DNA of 64,000 nucleotides from JBBQFI01 sp038237805 (GTDB taxonomy: Bacteria > Verrucomicrobiota > Verrucomicrobiia > Chthoniobacterales > UBA10450): contig JBBRYI010000007.1 in assembly GCA_038237805.1 (NCBI GenBank), positions 124,001-188,000 of the forward strand, read 5' to 3'. Under the pieces are notes generated by a model. That model searched no databases. It worked only from the letters and a program-made list of their open reading frames with translations, and was not told the origin of the DNA. Below, piece by piece: positions 23,868 through 32,405 of the stretch (its first letter is position 1; each line of letters opens with the position of its first letter). A program made the position numbers and the translations under genes.

Positions 23868-26377
23868 GCCGCAGGTTTTTGACGGCCGGTCTCATAGGGC
23901 TGGCGAGCTTGATGATCTTTGGCGACGCGTGGGCGCAGGAAATTCGGCGCGCGCAGCCGGTAACCGAACCTCCGATGGGCCGACCAGTTCCGTTCGAAGA
24001 ACAGACTCCGTCGCCAACTGTGGCGCCTCGCCGTCAAGCGGCGCCTCCCGCGCCCGTCGGGACGCCAGCTGCGGTTCCGGAAGCTTCGGCAGGCGAAGCT
24101 GAACGCTCGCCCGCCGAAACGGAAGCGCCGGATCAGCGCCAACTCAATTACGCGAACGCGCTCTTTGGACGCAAACTTTACGATCTCGCCGCACCCGAAT
24201 ACGAAAAATTTCTCGGCGCGTATTCCGGGGCGTCGGGTCGCGCCAGTGCCTATTTTTATCTCGGAGAATGTTATCGCGCGCTTAGTCGCACCGCTGCGGC
24301 CAAGTCGAGCTTTCAAACTATTATCGATCAATATGGCGATAGCGAATTCGCGGGACCGGCGGCCTACGGCGTAGCGGAAATTCTCTTTACGCAAAAAGAC
24401 TACGAAAGTGCTCTTCCGCTTTTTCACCGCGCGGCCGCGAAGACAAAAGAATCGGCGCTGGCACTTTCGGCGCGATACTTTGAAGCGCGCTGTCTCGAGA
24501 ATTTGAACCAGAAGGACGAAGCTCGTGATGCCTATCAACAGGTCATCGATTCCAAGAATGCGAACAATGCTTATCGTGACGATTCGCGTCTCGCGGTGGG
24601 GTCAATTCTTGTGGCTCGCGGAAGAAAAAGTGACGCGTTAAAACAATACGAAGCGCTTTCAAACGAAACGAAGAAACCGCCGCTGAAAGCCGAGGCAACC
24701 GTACGCGCCGGAATGCTGGCGGTGGAACTCGCTCAAAGCGAAAAAGGGAAAGCCGACGAAGGCATGGCGGACAAAGCTGCCGCGCTTTTGCAAAAAGGAA
24801 AAAATTTGCCGGAGGCGGGAAAGTGGCGCGGGATTGCGCAGGTTGGATTGTTGCGCCTGCAATATCAATCTGGCCAATACGAACAGTTGATCGCTGGATA
24901 CAAACGCGATCAGGAACAAATTCCCGACGAAGTCCGGCCGGAAATGATGTTGCTTGTCGGCAACGGTCATCGTCAGCTCGGTCACAGCAAAGAGGCGGAG
25001 GAAATTTATCAGAAGATTATCGCCACTTATCCGTCACGCGAAGAAGCGAAGGATGCGCAATATCAGCGGCTGATAAATCTGTATAATTCCAATTCGCCTT
25101 CGTTGCAGACGGAGGTAAATGCGTTCCTCGATACAAATCCTTCCGAAGAGCGCGCGGCGCAGGCCAAGTTATTGAAAGCAGAAGCGCTTTACAAAACGCA
25201 GAATTTCACCGAAGCCGCTGCGCTTTATAACGAGCTGCGCGCATCGCAGCTTTCGCCCAAGCTGCGCGCCGAATCCGCCTACAAACTAGGCTGGTGTTTT
25301 GTGCAGTTGAAAGATGGCGCGCGACTGCTTGAAGCCTTCAGCTATTTTTTACAGGCGTTCCCCGATAATCCCCAGGCGCCCGCCGCCCTGGCGCAACGGG
25401 CGCTCTCGTATCAGGACAGCAAAAATTACACTGCAGCTCTGACCGACTTGAGTGCGCTCCTGGCAAATTACCCAAAGGCGCGAGAGCGCGAAGCGGCCTT
25501 GCAACAGAAGGCGCTCATTCTCGGGCAACAGGAAGACAACAAGGGAATGTCCGATGCGTTTCGACAATTGCTGAAGGAATTCCCCAAGAGCGCTGTTGCA
25601 GCGCAAGCGCATTACTACATCGGCAAAGCTGCGTTCGAAGCGAAAGACTACAAAACGGCGATCACCGAATTAAATGCCGCGCGTAATTTGAACAAAGAGC
25701 AATATTCCGCCCTCGCGACTTTACGAATTATCTCCTCGTATTTTTATTTGAAGGATCGCGCCGCCCTAACGAATGAAGTTAATTCCTTCATGGGGGCAAA
25801 CGCGCAGGCTAAAGTACCGGCGGAAATTCTCGAATGGCTCGGCATCGAGTATTACAACGAAAAGAATTATCCGGTAGCTGAGAAATATCTTACGGCGCTT
25901 AGTCAAAGCGATAACCTGGGCGCGCTTAAACCAGATTTTTGGTTCTATCTTGGCGATGCTGAGACGAAGCTGAAGAATTTTCCAGCCGCGGAAACTGCCT
26001 ATGAGAAATATTTGCAGACCGCAACGGATCCTGCGGGCAAAGCAAAAGTTCTCCTCGCGCTGGGCGCTGCCAAAATTGGCGCGCATAAACCGGACGACGC
26101 CCAAAAAATCGCGGAAGAAATCATGACGCTGCAACCGGAAGGTCGCGTCAATGCAGAGGCCCGGTTGCTTGCCGGCGAGGTGCAGCTTGAGCGCCAACAT
26201 TTCGACGAAGCGAGTAAAGCGTTCATGGGAGTGGCGCTTCTTTACGATGATCCGGCGATTACACCTCGCGCTCTGGAGAAGGCGGCGTTCGCTTACGAAA
26301 AAGCCGGCCACAAAGACGAAGCGGATCGTGTGGGGAAACAACTGCACGAAAAATATCCTGATTATGCCGGTGGGTAG
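23864..26377 (+). CDS. Exported tetratricopeptide-repeat protein
   Basis: 837 aa from ATG 23864, with a signal peptide (MSRRFLTAGLIGLASLMIFGDAWAQ), a Pro/Ala-rich linker to about residue 85, and then around 18 TPR-like helical pairs to the C-terminus (e.g. AGPAAYGVAEILFTQKDYESAL). Homologous arrangements (ExbB-ExbD-TPR) energise outer-membrane or periplasmic processes, and YbgF/CpoB-type TPR proteins work with Tol. It therefore probably serves as the periplasmic partner of the preceding channel. Start chosen because it overlaps the exbD stop and exposes the signal. One TCGTTAGG copy at 25765. Confidence 0.82.
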   Translation: MSRRFLTAGLIGLASLMIFGDAWAQEIRRAQPVTEPPMGRPVPFEEQTPSPTVAPRRQAAPPAPVGTPAAVPEASAGEAERSPAETEAPDQRQLNYANALFGRKLYDLAAPEYEKFLGAYSGASGRASAYFYLGECYRALSRTAAAKSSFQTIIDQYGDSEFAGPAAYGVAEILFTQKDYESALPLFHRAAAKTKESALALSARYFEARCLENLNQKDEARDAYQQVIDSKNANNAYRDDSRLAVGSILVARGRKSDALKQYEALSNETKKPPLKAEATVRAGMLAVELAQSEKGKADEGMADKAAALLQKGKNLPEAGKWRGIAQVGLLRLQYQSGQYEQLIAGYKRDQEQIPDEVRPEMMLLVGNGHRQLGHSKEAEEIYQKIIATYPSREEAKDAQYQRLINLYNSNSPSLQTEVNAFLDTNPSEERAAQAKLLKAEALYKTQNFTEAAALYNELRASQLSPKLRAESAYKLGWCFVQLKDGARLLEAFSYFLQAFPDNPQAPAALAQRALSYQDSKNYTAALTDLSALLANYPKAREREAALQQKALILGQQEDNKGMSDAFRQLLKEFPKSAVAAQAHYYIGKAAFEAKDYKTAITELNAARNLNKEQYSALATLRIISSYFYLKDRAALTNEVNSFMGANAQAKVPAEILEWLGIEYYNEKNYPVAEKYLTALSQSDNLGALKPDFWFYLGDAETKLKNFPAAETAYEKYLQTATDPAGKAKVLLALGAAKIGAHKPDDAQKIAEEIMTLQPEGRVNAEARLLAGEVQLERQHFDEASKAFMGVALLYDDPAITPRALEKAAFAYEKAGHKDEADRVGKQLHEKYPDYAGG

Positions 26378-26404
26378 CTGAAACGCGCGACTGCTCGTTC
26401 AAGC

Positions 26405-27928
26405 GTGAAAGCGTCTTCAGGCAGTTTGTTGCAGCGCAAAGACACAGATCTTTGCCTGCTCGTTGCCTTTGCCACGCTCAAGCTCGTCCTTCATGTGCTC
26501 GTCAATACACGCTACGGCTTTCATCGCGATGAATTGGCTACGCTTTCGGACGCGCGCCATCTGGACTGGGGCTACGTCGCTTATCCACCGCTGACCCCGT
26601 TGATCGGACGAATGGAGCTGATCTTGTTTGGAACGTCGCTTACCGGCTTCCGGTTTTTCGCGGCGCTCGCGCAAAGCATCGCCATCGTCATCACTGGATT
26701 GATGGCGCGCGAGCTTGGCGGGAAGCGTGGGGCAATGTTCATCGCGGCTGGCGCGACAGCGATCGCACCAATCTCCATCGGTGCGAGTGCGTTGTTCCAA
26801 TATGTCTCTTTTGATTATCTTTGGTTCGTTTTACTGGCGTACTTTGTCGTTCGTCTCATCCGATCGGAAGATCCGCGCTGGTGGTTGGGCATAGGAGTAA
26901 TTCTTGGCCTCGCGATTGAAACGAAATACACAGCTGCGGTCTTTATCGTCGGCTTACTCTGCGGAGTTTTGGCAACCCGACTTCGGTCGCACCTAACGAG
27001 TAAATGGCTTTGGATGGGTGCCGCCATATCGGTTGTCATTGCGCTGCCGAATTTTGTATGGCAGTGGCAACACCATTTCATCGCCTTGGACTTTCTGCGG
27101 CACATTCATGAACGCGACGTGCGAATTGGTCGCACCTCAGGATTTGTGGTGGATCAATTTTTTGAGGCGACGAATATAGTGACAGTCCCACTTTGGATCC
27201 TGGGTTTGTCTGCTCTGGTGATTGCACCGCGTGATAGGAGTGATCGAGTTCTCGCATGGATGGCCCTTGTGCTGTTGGTGGTCCTCCTTTTCGCGCACGG
27301 TCGCGGTTACTATATGGGACCGGTCTATCCAATGCTTTTTGCTGCTGGCGCAGTCGCTTTGGAGCAGATGCTTACGCGTGTGCGACTACGGTGGAGGATT
27401 GCCGCCTACGCTGCGACCACGGTCGTGTTACTAGCCGGTAGCATTGTTGTTTTCACAGTTCTGCCTTTGGGCAAAATTGGTTCGGCCTTATTTCGATTCG
27501 CCTTAAAGCAGAATGGCGATCTGGTAGAGGAAATCGGCTGGCCCGAACTAGTGCGCGAGGTGGCCCGCATCTACACGACTTTGCCAGCATCTGAACGCAC
27601 CCGTGTCGGTATTTACTGCGCGAACTATGGCGAAGCGGGCGCGATCGATCTTTATGGTCCTGCGTATGGACTTCCGCCGACGATTAGTGGAATTAATTCT
27701 TATTGGGGGCGCGGGCCGGGAACTCCGCCGCCGGAGTCAGTGATCGTGCTTGGCGGCACCCGTGAGCGGCTGGAAAAGCTCTTTGCCTCGGTCGAACTGG
27801 TTGGGCACACACCCAATCCGTGGCAAATCGAAAACGAAGAGACGCGCGATCATCCAAATATTTTCTTCTGTCGCGGTTTGCGTCGCCAATGGAGTGAACT
27901 GTGGCCGCACTTGCGTTCCTTTGGGTAA
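26405..27928 (+). CDS. GT39/ArnT-like membrane glycosyltransferase
   Basis: Polytopic inner-membrane protein, 507 aa with GTG start, about 10 hydrophobic helices. The first periplasmic loop has the family's catalytic-type pattern GFHRDELATLSDARHLDWGYVAYPPLTPLIGRM, as in dolichyl-phosphate-mannose/ArnT-like transferases that move a sugar from a polyprenyl phosphate to lipid or protein. The C-terminal soluble part (from about residue 375) contains GIYCANYGEAGAIDLYGP. The substrate is unknown. It ends three bases before the convergent truncated imuB half. Confidence 0.82.
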   Translation: MKASSGSLLQRKDTDLCLLVAFATLKLVLHVLVNTRYGFHRDELATLSDARHLDWGYVAYPPLTPLIGRMELILFGTSLTGFRFFAALAQSIAIVITGLMARELGGKRGAMFIAAGATAIAPISIGASALFQYVSFDYLWFVLLAYFVVRLIRSEDPRWWLGIGVILGLAIETKYTAAVFIVGLLCGVLATRLRSHLTSKWLWMGAAISVVIALPNFVWQWQHHFIALDFLRHIHERDVRIGRTSGFVVDQFFEATNIVTVPLWILGLSALVIAPRDRSDRVLAWMALVLLVVLLFAHGRGYYMGPVYPMLFAAGAVALEQMLTRVRLRWRIAAYAATTVVLLAGSIVVFTVLPLGKIGSALFRFALKQNGDLVEEIGWPELVREVARIYTTLPASERTRVGIYCANYGEAGAIDLYGPAYGLPPTISGINSYWGRGPGTPPPESVIVLGGTRERLEKLFASVELVGHTPNPWQIENEETRDHPNIFFCRGLRRQWSELWPHLRSFG

Positions 27929-27930
27929 AT

Positions 27931-28455
27931 TCACTGAGCGATCATCAAGGTCTCGATCGGAAGCGGTCCCAGAAAATTCTTCGGATCGTCGATTTGCAAA
28001 ACAGGTTTCGCCAGGTGCGCGGCGAGCAAACTCGTATCAGGCGCGTTGGCAATCCCTGCTTGTGCGCTTACTTCAGCCTCGCTCAGGCGTTCGATCACGT
28101 GCAAGACTTTATCGGTTAGGTTGCGATTATCGGTAAACTCGACTGTGCAAATCCCGGGGGCGGTTGCTTCCACGTAAGGCGCAAGCATGAAGGCATGCTG
28201 CAACAGAATTTCGTCCAGCAATTTTTCCTGTGTCCGGCTGCGGACTTTCACAATCAGGTGTAAACAGCGCGCCAGCCCCTGGCTGGGAGTCATTCCTTTG
28301 CAAACGCCCGCGCATTCCGCTGCCGGATTGAGCTGCAAGATAACCGGTTTCGCATCCTCCTCATCGAGCAACGCGACTGGTTTCGCGCACAATTCCAATT
28401 GATGTCGCAAGACCGCTTGCAGATAAAAGTTCGGCAAATAAATCGTCGCAAACAT
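27931..28455 (-). CDS. imuB: ImuB N-terminal half (Y-family polymerase-like palm/fingers), split gene
   Basis: 174 aa corresponding only to the first part of ImuB, the non-catalytic Y-family polymerase homologue of the SOS mutasome. It opens MFATIYLPNFYLQAVLRHQ, contains AAECAGVCKGMTPSQGLARC and TVEFTDNRNLTDKVLHVIERL, and stops right after NFLGPLPIETLMIAQ, the point where the helix-hairpin-helix and little-finger domains normally follow. Those missing domains are encoded at 37629. ATG 28455 overlaps the imuA stop by one base. The last codon abuts the convergent glycosyltransferase gene, consistent with a rearrangement breakpoint here. Confidence 0.85.
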   Translation of the reverse strand: MFATIYLPNFYLQAVLRHQLELCAKPVALLDEEDAKPVILQLNPAAECAGVCKGMTPSQGLARCLHLIVKVRSRTQEKLLDEILLQHAFMLAPYVEATAPGICTVEFTDNRNLTDKVLHVIERLSEAEVSAQAGIANAPDTSLLAAHLAKPVLQIDDPKNFLGPLPIETLMIAQ

Positions 28456-29186
28456 CAGCGCACTCCCGCGATTTGTCCGGCGCCGTGGATGCGCTGCACA
28501 TGAATCTTCAGTTCTGAAATAACTTGGCTGTCGAGATTTTTCAGGGTCCAGCAATTATGGAGCGTTAGTTTTACCTGCGCACTGCTTACGATGCTCCGGC
28601 GCGTCAGGACCAAAAACGCCGTTGCCAACGGCTCCACTAATCTCTGCATGCGATACCAGCTGGTCTGCGGAATTTTTCGTAATTCATCCGCCGGATTCAA
28701 AATCAGGTCGAGAATAACGAGAGGAAAATTTCCATCACGCAAAAGCAGGTCGGCTGCTTTGACTCCTTCCATGGCATTATGGCAGCGGAGCCAGAGCAGA
28801 TTCCGTAAACAAGAACTTCCGATGGACTCGGGATCGAACGAATCGCGTCCATCGATGAGCGCGAGAAAATAACGATTGCGATGTGCTGCCTGCAAGAGCG
28901 CATGAATCAGCCATGCGCTTCCCGCGCTGACATGCGGACTGGTGATTTCGGTTATAGCGTTTTTCGGCAGACCGCCTTCGGTCGCATGATCGAGAACGGC
29001 AACGCTCGTTTTTAAACGACTGGCAGCCGGCAGGGAGGAATGCGGAAAACGTTCCGCGAGAAGATTTCGCAGATCGACAATGGAGCCGGCGGGAGCCGAG
29101 CGACATGGACGGGCAGCCCGAAAGGGTGACGAACCGGGCGGTGAGTCATCAATTTTACCGCTCGCCGCCATTCCTAATGATGGCAC
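28455..29186 (-). CDS. imuA: ImuA, RecA/SulA-like mutasome protein
   Basis: Partner of ImuB and DnaE2 in damage-induced mutagenesis, 243 aa. The RecA-like core is recognisable (VDLRNLLAERFP, GLPKNAITEITSP, AWLIHALLQAAHR, ALIDGRDSFDPESIG, LLWLRCHNAMEGVKAADLLLRDG), but the Walker A Gly-Lys-Thr is lost, as is common in this family. GTG 29186 is used here; ATG 29171 is an alternative. It lies just downstream of lexA with its own GTTCA-N2-TGAAC dyad 13 bases before the start, so it is predicted to be SOS-induced. Confidence 0.85.
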   Translation of the reverse strand: MPSLGMAASGKIDDSPPGSSPFRAARPCRSAPAGSIVDLRNLLAERFPHSSLPAASRLKTSVAVLDHATEGGLPKNAITEITSPHVSAGSAWLIHALLQAAHRNRYFLALIDGRDSFDPESIGSSCLRNLLWLRCHNAMEGVKAADLLLRDGNFPLVILDLILNPADELRKIPQTSWYRMQRLVEPLATAFLVLTRRSIVSSAQVKLTLHNCWTLKNLDSQVISELKIHVQRIHGAGQIAGVR

Positions 29187-29199
29187 GAGGGTGTGATAT

Positions 29200-29211
29200 G
29201 TTCAAATGAAC
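29200..29211. promoter_or_regulatory. Candidate LexA box before imuA
   Basis: Perfect dyad GTTCAAATGAAC lying between the lexA stop and the imuA start. Identical to the 12-mer in front of lexA, as expected of a LexA-controlled operator. Confidence 0.78.
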
Positions 29212-29838
29212 TTAATTGCGCTTTCGCCTCTGTGCTGCCGCTTGTTTTCGCACGAGGGAAACCATCACACCCTGCACTCGCAATTCACGCGCCGGCGTCA
29301 AGTCGGGATAAAGTGGATTTTCCGCCTTCAAATAGGGCCGGCCGTGTTCCATTACATAACGCTTTAACGTTGTCTCGCCGTCAATCAACGCCGCAACGAT
29401 ATCGCCATTATGCACATCCTTGCGATCTTCCAGTATGACAATGTCGCCATCCAGAATATGCGCATTGATCATCGAGTCCCCCCGTACCCGTAACGCGAAA
29501 GTCCGCGCATTTTTTGACGCGTTAACCGAGCGCGCGTCGAGGGAAACATGCCCTTCGATCGTTTGCTCGGTCAGTGTCGCCATGCCGGCGGGAATCTGGC
29601 CGTAAATAGGAATGTCGGTGATCCGAACCTTCTGCACTGGCGTGATGAGAGCGCGTGCTTTGCGAGCGTGCCGATCGATAAAACCTTTGCGCTCTAAAAC
29701 AGCGAGGTATTGCATGACCGAGGTCTGGCTCGCGAGGCCGAAATGGCTCTGGATTTCGCGGGTGCTCGGCGTAACCCCTTTTTCACGCTGCTCGGTTTGA
29801 ATGAATTCGAGGACGTTGCGTTGCCGCTCAGTCAACAT
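29212..29838 (-). CDS. lexA: SOS repressor LexA
   Basis: Self-cleaving repressor of the DNA-damage response, 208 aa from ATG 29838. Winged helix at residues 1-65 (LTERQRNVLEFIQTEQREKG, STREIQSHFGLASQTSVMQYL). The Ala-Gly cleavage site sits in GQIPAGMAT. Catalytic Ser is in RVRGDSMINAHILDGD and catalytic Lys in GETTLKRYV. A TTG start at 29862 is possible but would place the start within 12 bases of the operator. Operator dyads precede both lexA and imuA. It follows an Fe-S cochaperone gene on the same strand after 57 bases. Confidence 0.95.
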   Translation of the reverse strand: MLTERQRNVLEFIQTEQREKGVTPSTREIQSHFGLASQTSVMQYLAVLERKGFIDRHARKARALITPVQKVRITDIPIYGQIPAGMATLTEQTIEGHVSLDARSVNASKNARTFALRVRGDSMINAHILDGDIVILEDRKDVHNGDIVAALIDGETTLKRYVMEHGRPYLKAENPLYPDLTPARELRVQGVMVSLVRKQAAAQRRKRN

Positions 29839-29873
29839 GGAGCCAAACTTCGCTACGCGCAAAGGATTTGCAA

Positions 29874-29885
29874 GTTCAAATGAAC
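29874..29885. promoter_or_regulatory. Candidate LexA box before lexA
   Basis: Dyad GTTCAAATGAAC, 35 bases upstream of the lexA ATG and after the hscB-like stop. Implies autoregulation of lexA from an internal promoter. Confidence 0.8.
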
Positions 29886-29895
29886 AGATTGCTCG

Positions 29896-30474
29896 TTAGC
29901 CGCGCAGGGTAAGTTGCAACGCCATTTCTTTCAACTGCGCGATCCACCGTGATAAATAAGCCATGCGGTCATGCAATTGTTGCAACTGACTCACGGTTTC
30001 ATCCCGCTTCTTTTTCCAACTTTCATTTAAGGTTCGCAAAACTGTCAGGCAGGAGTCATAGGAACCGGAAAGTTGTTCCAACAGTCGTCCGGTTTGCCTT
30101 TGCAATTGCAGAAGATCGGTTTTTGCCAGCGACCGGGTGAGAACGCTGCTGTCATCGCCTATTTGCGCAAGCACTCGCTGCATCGTTTGGGATAGTGTTC
30201 CGATTTGCAGAAAGAGTTCCTGTAAGTCGGTGGGAAGAGGGCGGTCGCGCGCAGGAATTACGTCGCGCTCAAGCGCAAGAAGGTGTTGAACACGCAGCCT
30301 CGGATCAGAAAGGATTCGATACGCTTCATTGATATCTTCGAATTTTTCGACGACTTCCTCGCCGCGAATATCCGGATGCGCCAGACGAGTGAGTTGATGA
30401 TGCTTGTCTTTTAGAATGTCCGGCTCAAGCCAGGGTTGCCGCGGTTGGGCAAAAAGCGCGAAGAAATCCGTCAT
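29896..30474 (-). CDS. hscB: HscB-like J-domain cochaperone for Fe-S assembly
   Basis: 192 aa. The N-terminal J-domain (residues 2-70) has the obligatory His-Pro-Asp (LTRLAHPDIRG) that stimulates an Hsp70, followed by an all-helical C-terminal domain, the HscB layout rather than DnaJ. ATG 30474 overlaps the stop of the IscA-like gene by four bases, which supports a role in delivering Fe-S clusters with that carrier. No hscA, iscU or iscS is in the window. The longer start at 30495 would only add a basic leader. Confidence 0.85.
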   Translation of the reverse strand: MTDFFALFAQPRQPWLEPDILKDKHHQLTRLAHPDIRGEEVVEKFEDINEAYRILSDPRLRVQHLLALERDVIPARDRPLPTDLQELFLQIGTLSQTMQRVLAQIGDDSSVLTRSLAKTDLLQLQRQTGRLLEQLSGSYDSCLTVLRTLNESWKKKRDETVSQLQQLHDRMAYLSRWIAQLKEMALQLTLRG

Positions 30475-30851
30475 GCAGCGAAGCTCTCGCCGCAAGAGCA
30501 GTGCGCAACTGCGTTCGGGTTCGTAACTTTGAACCCGCCTTTTTGCAGATCGTCGCTGTAATCGAGCAAAGAGCCGCTCACGAAGAGCGCGCTCTTCGGA
30601 TCGACTACGACGCGCACATTTTCGGATTGCACGAGGATATCGCGATTAGCAGGACCATCGACCAAATCCATTTTGTATTGCAAACCCGAGCAGCCGCCGC
30701 CAATCACGGCCACGCGCAAAGCACCGTGCGCTCTTCCCTGTTTTTCCAGGAGCGAAACGAGTTTGCGCGACGCGTCTTCTGTCACTTTGATCAGGCGCTC
30801 ATTGCCGATCTTGTAATTGATTTGCGCAGCCGTTGGCGAAGCATTCTCCAC
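30471..30851 (-). CDS. IscA/ErpA-type Fe-S carrier
   Basis: 126-aa A-type iron-sulfur carrier. The three cluster-binding cysteines are present in the standard pattern: GGGCSGLQY and, at the C-terminus, HCSCGESF. VTEDASRKLVSLLEKQG opens the conserved HesB domain after a 20-residue leader. Coupled to the hscB-like gene by a four-base overlap and 30 bases downstream of dusB. IscA, ErpA and SufA cannot be told apart from sequence alone. Confidence 0.9.
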   Translation of the reverse strand: MENASPTAAQINYKIGNERLIKVTEDASRKLVSLLEKQGRAHGALRVAVIGGGCSGLQYKMDLVDGPANRDILVQSENVRVVVDPKSALFVSGSLLDYSDDLQKGGFKVTNPNAVAHCSCGESFAA

Positions 30852-30881
30852 ACGGAAAATTCGGGTGCGAATGGGTGACGG

Positions 30882-31886
30882 TCAAGGAGCGGCGCTTTCC
30901 AAAGCGTCGCTCCTTGATAAGTGCTCTTCCGCGATTTGCGCGATCTCGGACAACGTGGAGACGTGCTGAAACTTTTCGCGCAAACTTTTGCCTTCGGGGA
31001 AACCTCTGGAATACGCCATCAATCGAGCGCGCATCGAACGAATCGCCGGTTCTTCCGCGCCCCATTCCTGAACGGCAAGCCGGCAATGACGGTTGATCAG
31101 TTCCCACCTCGCCGCGGGCTCGGGCGCAGGTGACACTTGCCCCGTGACGAAGTAATTTTTGATCTGCTGAAAAATCCAAGGCGCATTCATAGCAGCGCGG
31201 CCAATCATCGCGCCAGCAATTCCGGTTTCCGTGCGTCGATTCGCGACGGTCGCAGCGGTGGCGAGATCTCCGTTGCCGATCACGGGAATTGAAACAGCTG
31301 AGGCGACTTCACCAATTACTTTCCAATCCGCTGCGCCGGAATAGCCTTGCGCACGCGTCCGGCCATGCACGGCGATCGCGGCAATACCCAGGTCTTCGAG
31401 AAGTTTCGCCACGCGCGGAGCATTAATTGAATCAGCATCCCAACCGATGCGGATTTTCGCGGTTACAGGAAGCGGCGCAACGGCGCGCACGACGGCCTCA
31501 GCCACGGCCGCGAGTGCTGGACAATCCTTCAGCAATGCCGAGCCGCCATTCCTGGCGACGACTTTGTTCACGGGACAACCGAAGTTGAGATCGATAAAAT
31601 CCGGGCGGACCCAATCGACGACTTGTCGCGCCGCTTCCGCCATATGTGCTGCATTTGCGCCGAAGAGCTGCACGCCAATGGGACGTTCGATTTCATCAAA
31701 ATCGAGATACTCTCTTGTGCGATCGTTACGGCGGAATATGCCTTCGGAGGAAACAAACTCAGTGACCAGAACGTCGGCGCCGTAGGACTTGCAGATTTGC
31801 CGGAAAATCTTATCCGACACGCCGGCCATGGGAGCGAGGTAAAGCGGGAAGTTCCCTTTGGAAAACCATGGAAGGAGAGGCGTCAT
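30882..31886 (-). CDS. dusB: tRNA-dihydrouridine synthase
   Basis: FMN enzyme that reduces uridines in the tRNA D loop, 334 aa. Visible are LAPMAGVSDKIFRQICKSYG, the catalytic-Cys motif DLNFGCPVNKVVARNGGSALLKD, and the FMN-binding AIAVHGRTRAQGYSG and VIGNGDLA. Closest to the DusB type, though bacterial Dus subfamilies are hard to separate by eye. Its last codons are formed by one arm of a 34-base hairpin (30883-30916). Part of the leftward run lptF to imuA. Confidence 0.9.
   Translation of the reverse strand: MTPLLPWFSKGNFPLYLAPMAGVSDKIFRQICKSYGADVLVTEFVSSEGIFRRNDRTREYLDFDEIERPIGVQLFGANAAHMAEAARQVVDWVRPDFIDLNFGCPVNKVVARNGGSALLKDCPALAAVAEAVVRAVAPLPVTAKIRIGWDADSINAPRVAKLLEDLGIAAIAVHGRTRAQGYSGAADWKVIGEVASAVSIPVIGNGDLATAATVANRRTETGIAGAMIGRAAMNAPWIFQQIKNYFVTGQVSPAPEPAARWELINRHCRLAVQEWGAEEPAIRSMRARLMAYSRGFPEGKSLREKFQHVSTLSEIAQIAEEHLSRSDALESAAP
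30883..30916. repeat. Palindromic element forming the dusB 3' end
   Basis: Sixteen-bp stem with one mismatch (CAAGGAGCGgCGCTTT paired to AAAGCGtCGCTCCTTG) and a 2-base loop, overlapping the dusB stop codon. On the dusB strand no T run follows, so it looks like a REP-type element more than a terminator. Confidence 0.7.
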
Positions 31887-31901
31887 TGACTTGATTATTC
31901 G

Positions 31902-32405
31902 TTAGGCATCTCGCAGCAACGCACCCACTTCAGTCTGCACTTGCTCGATTTCATCGAGCCGCAATTGCGGGTCGGGCACGATGAAAACATCGCCCGTCTT
32001 GTTGTGTTCGTAAATCAAGACGCGACCGTCGGCTGCCGCTTCGCTTTTTATCTGCTTTAGGACGCGCTTGCGCTCGAGCATCACGGCCAGCACATAACAG
32101 GCGTTAGCGCGCTCCGCCTTTTTCTCCGCGAGCAATCTGCGCAAAAGATCTTCCGCGCTTTCTTTTGCGATCGGTTCTGGCGGCGTGGCTGGCGGCGGTT
32201 CGTAACGGCTTTTCCAAAATGAAAATGGACTGATGTTTTCGTTGCGACTCGCCCATGCTTCTTCACTTAAATCTTCGCGGCGGAAACCATCGCCTTCCCG
32301 AAAAAGGAGCGTGTAAAATTGTTCGCCCGCAACAAACGGCCGTTGCGTCACAGCGCACGCGTCGGCGCGATGTTTGATTGGCCATTCATTTGCCAAAGGG
32401 TTCAC
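31902..32405 (-). CDS. Conserved-looking hypothetical protein
   Basis: 167-aa soluble protein with no signal or membrane segment. The N-terminal part (CAVTQRPFVAGEQFYTLLF) looks like a small Cys-containing domain. A Pro-rich linker (EPPPATPPEPI) follows, then a helical C-terminal half rich in Arg/Glu/Lys with the terminal DVFIVPDPQLRLDEIEQVQ. I do not recognise a characterised family. ATG overlaps the lptF stop by four bases, so it is co-translated with an LPS-export permease. A TCGTTAGG copy overlaps its stop codon. Confidence 0.75.
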   Translation of the reverse strand: MNPLANEWPIKHRADACAVTQRPFVAGEQFYTLLFREGDGFRREDLSEEAWASRNENISPFSFWKSRYEPPPATPPEPIAKESAEDLLRRLLAEKKAERANACYVLAVMLERKRVLKQIKSEAAADGRVLIYEHNKTGDVFIVPDPQLRLDEIEQVQTEVGALLRDA

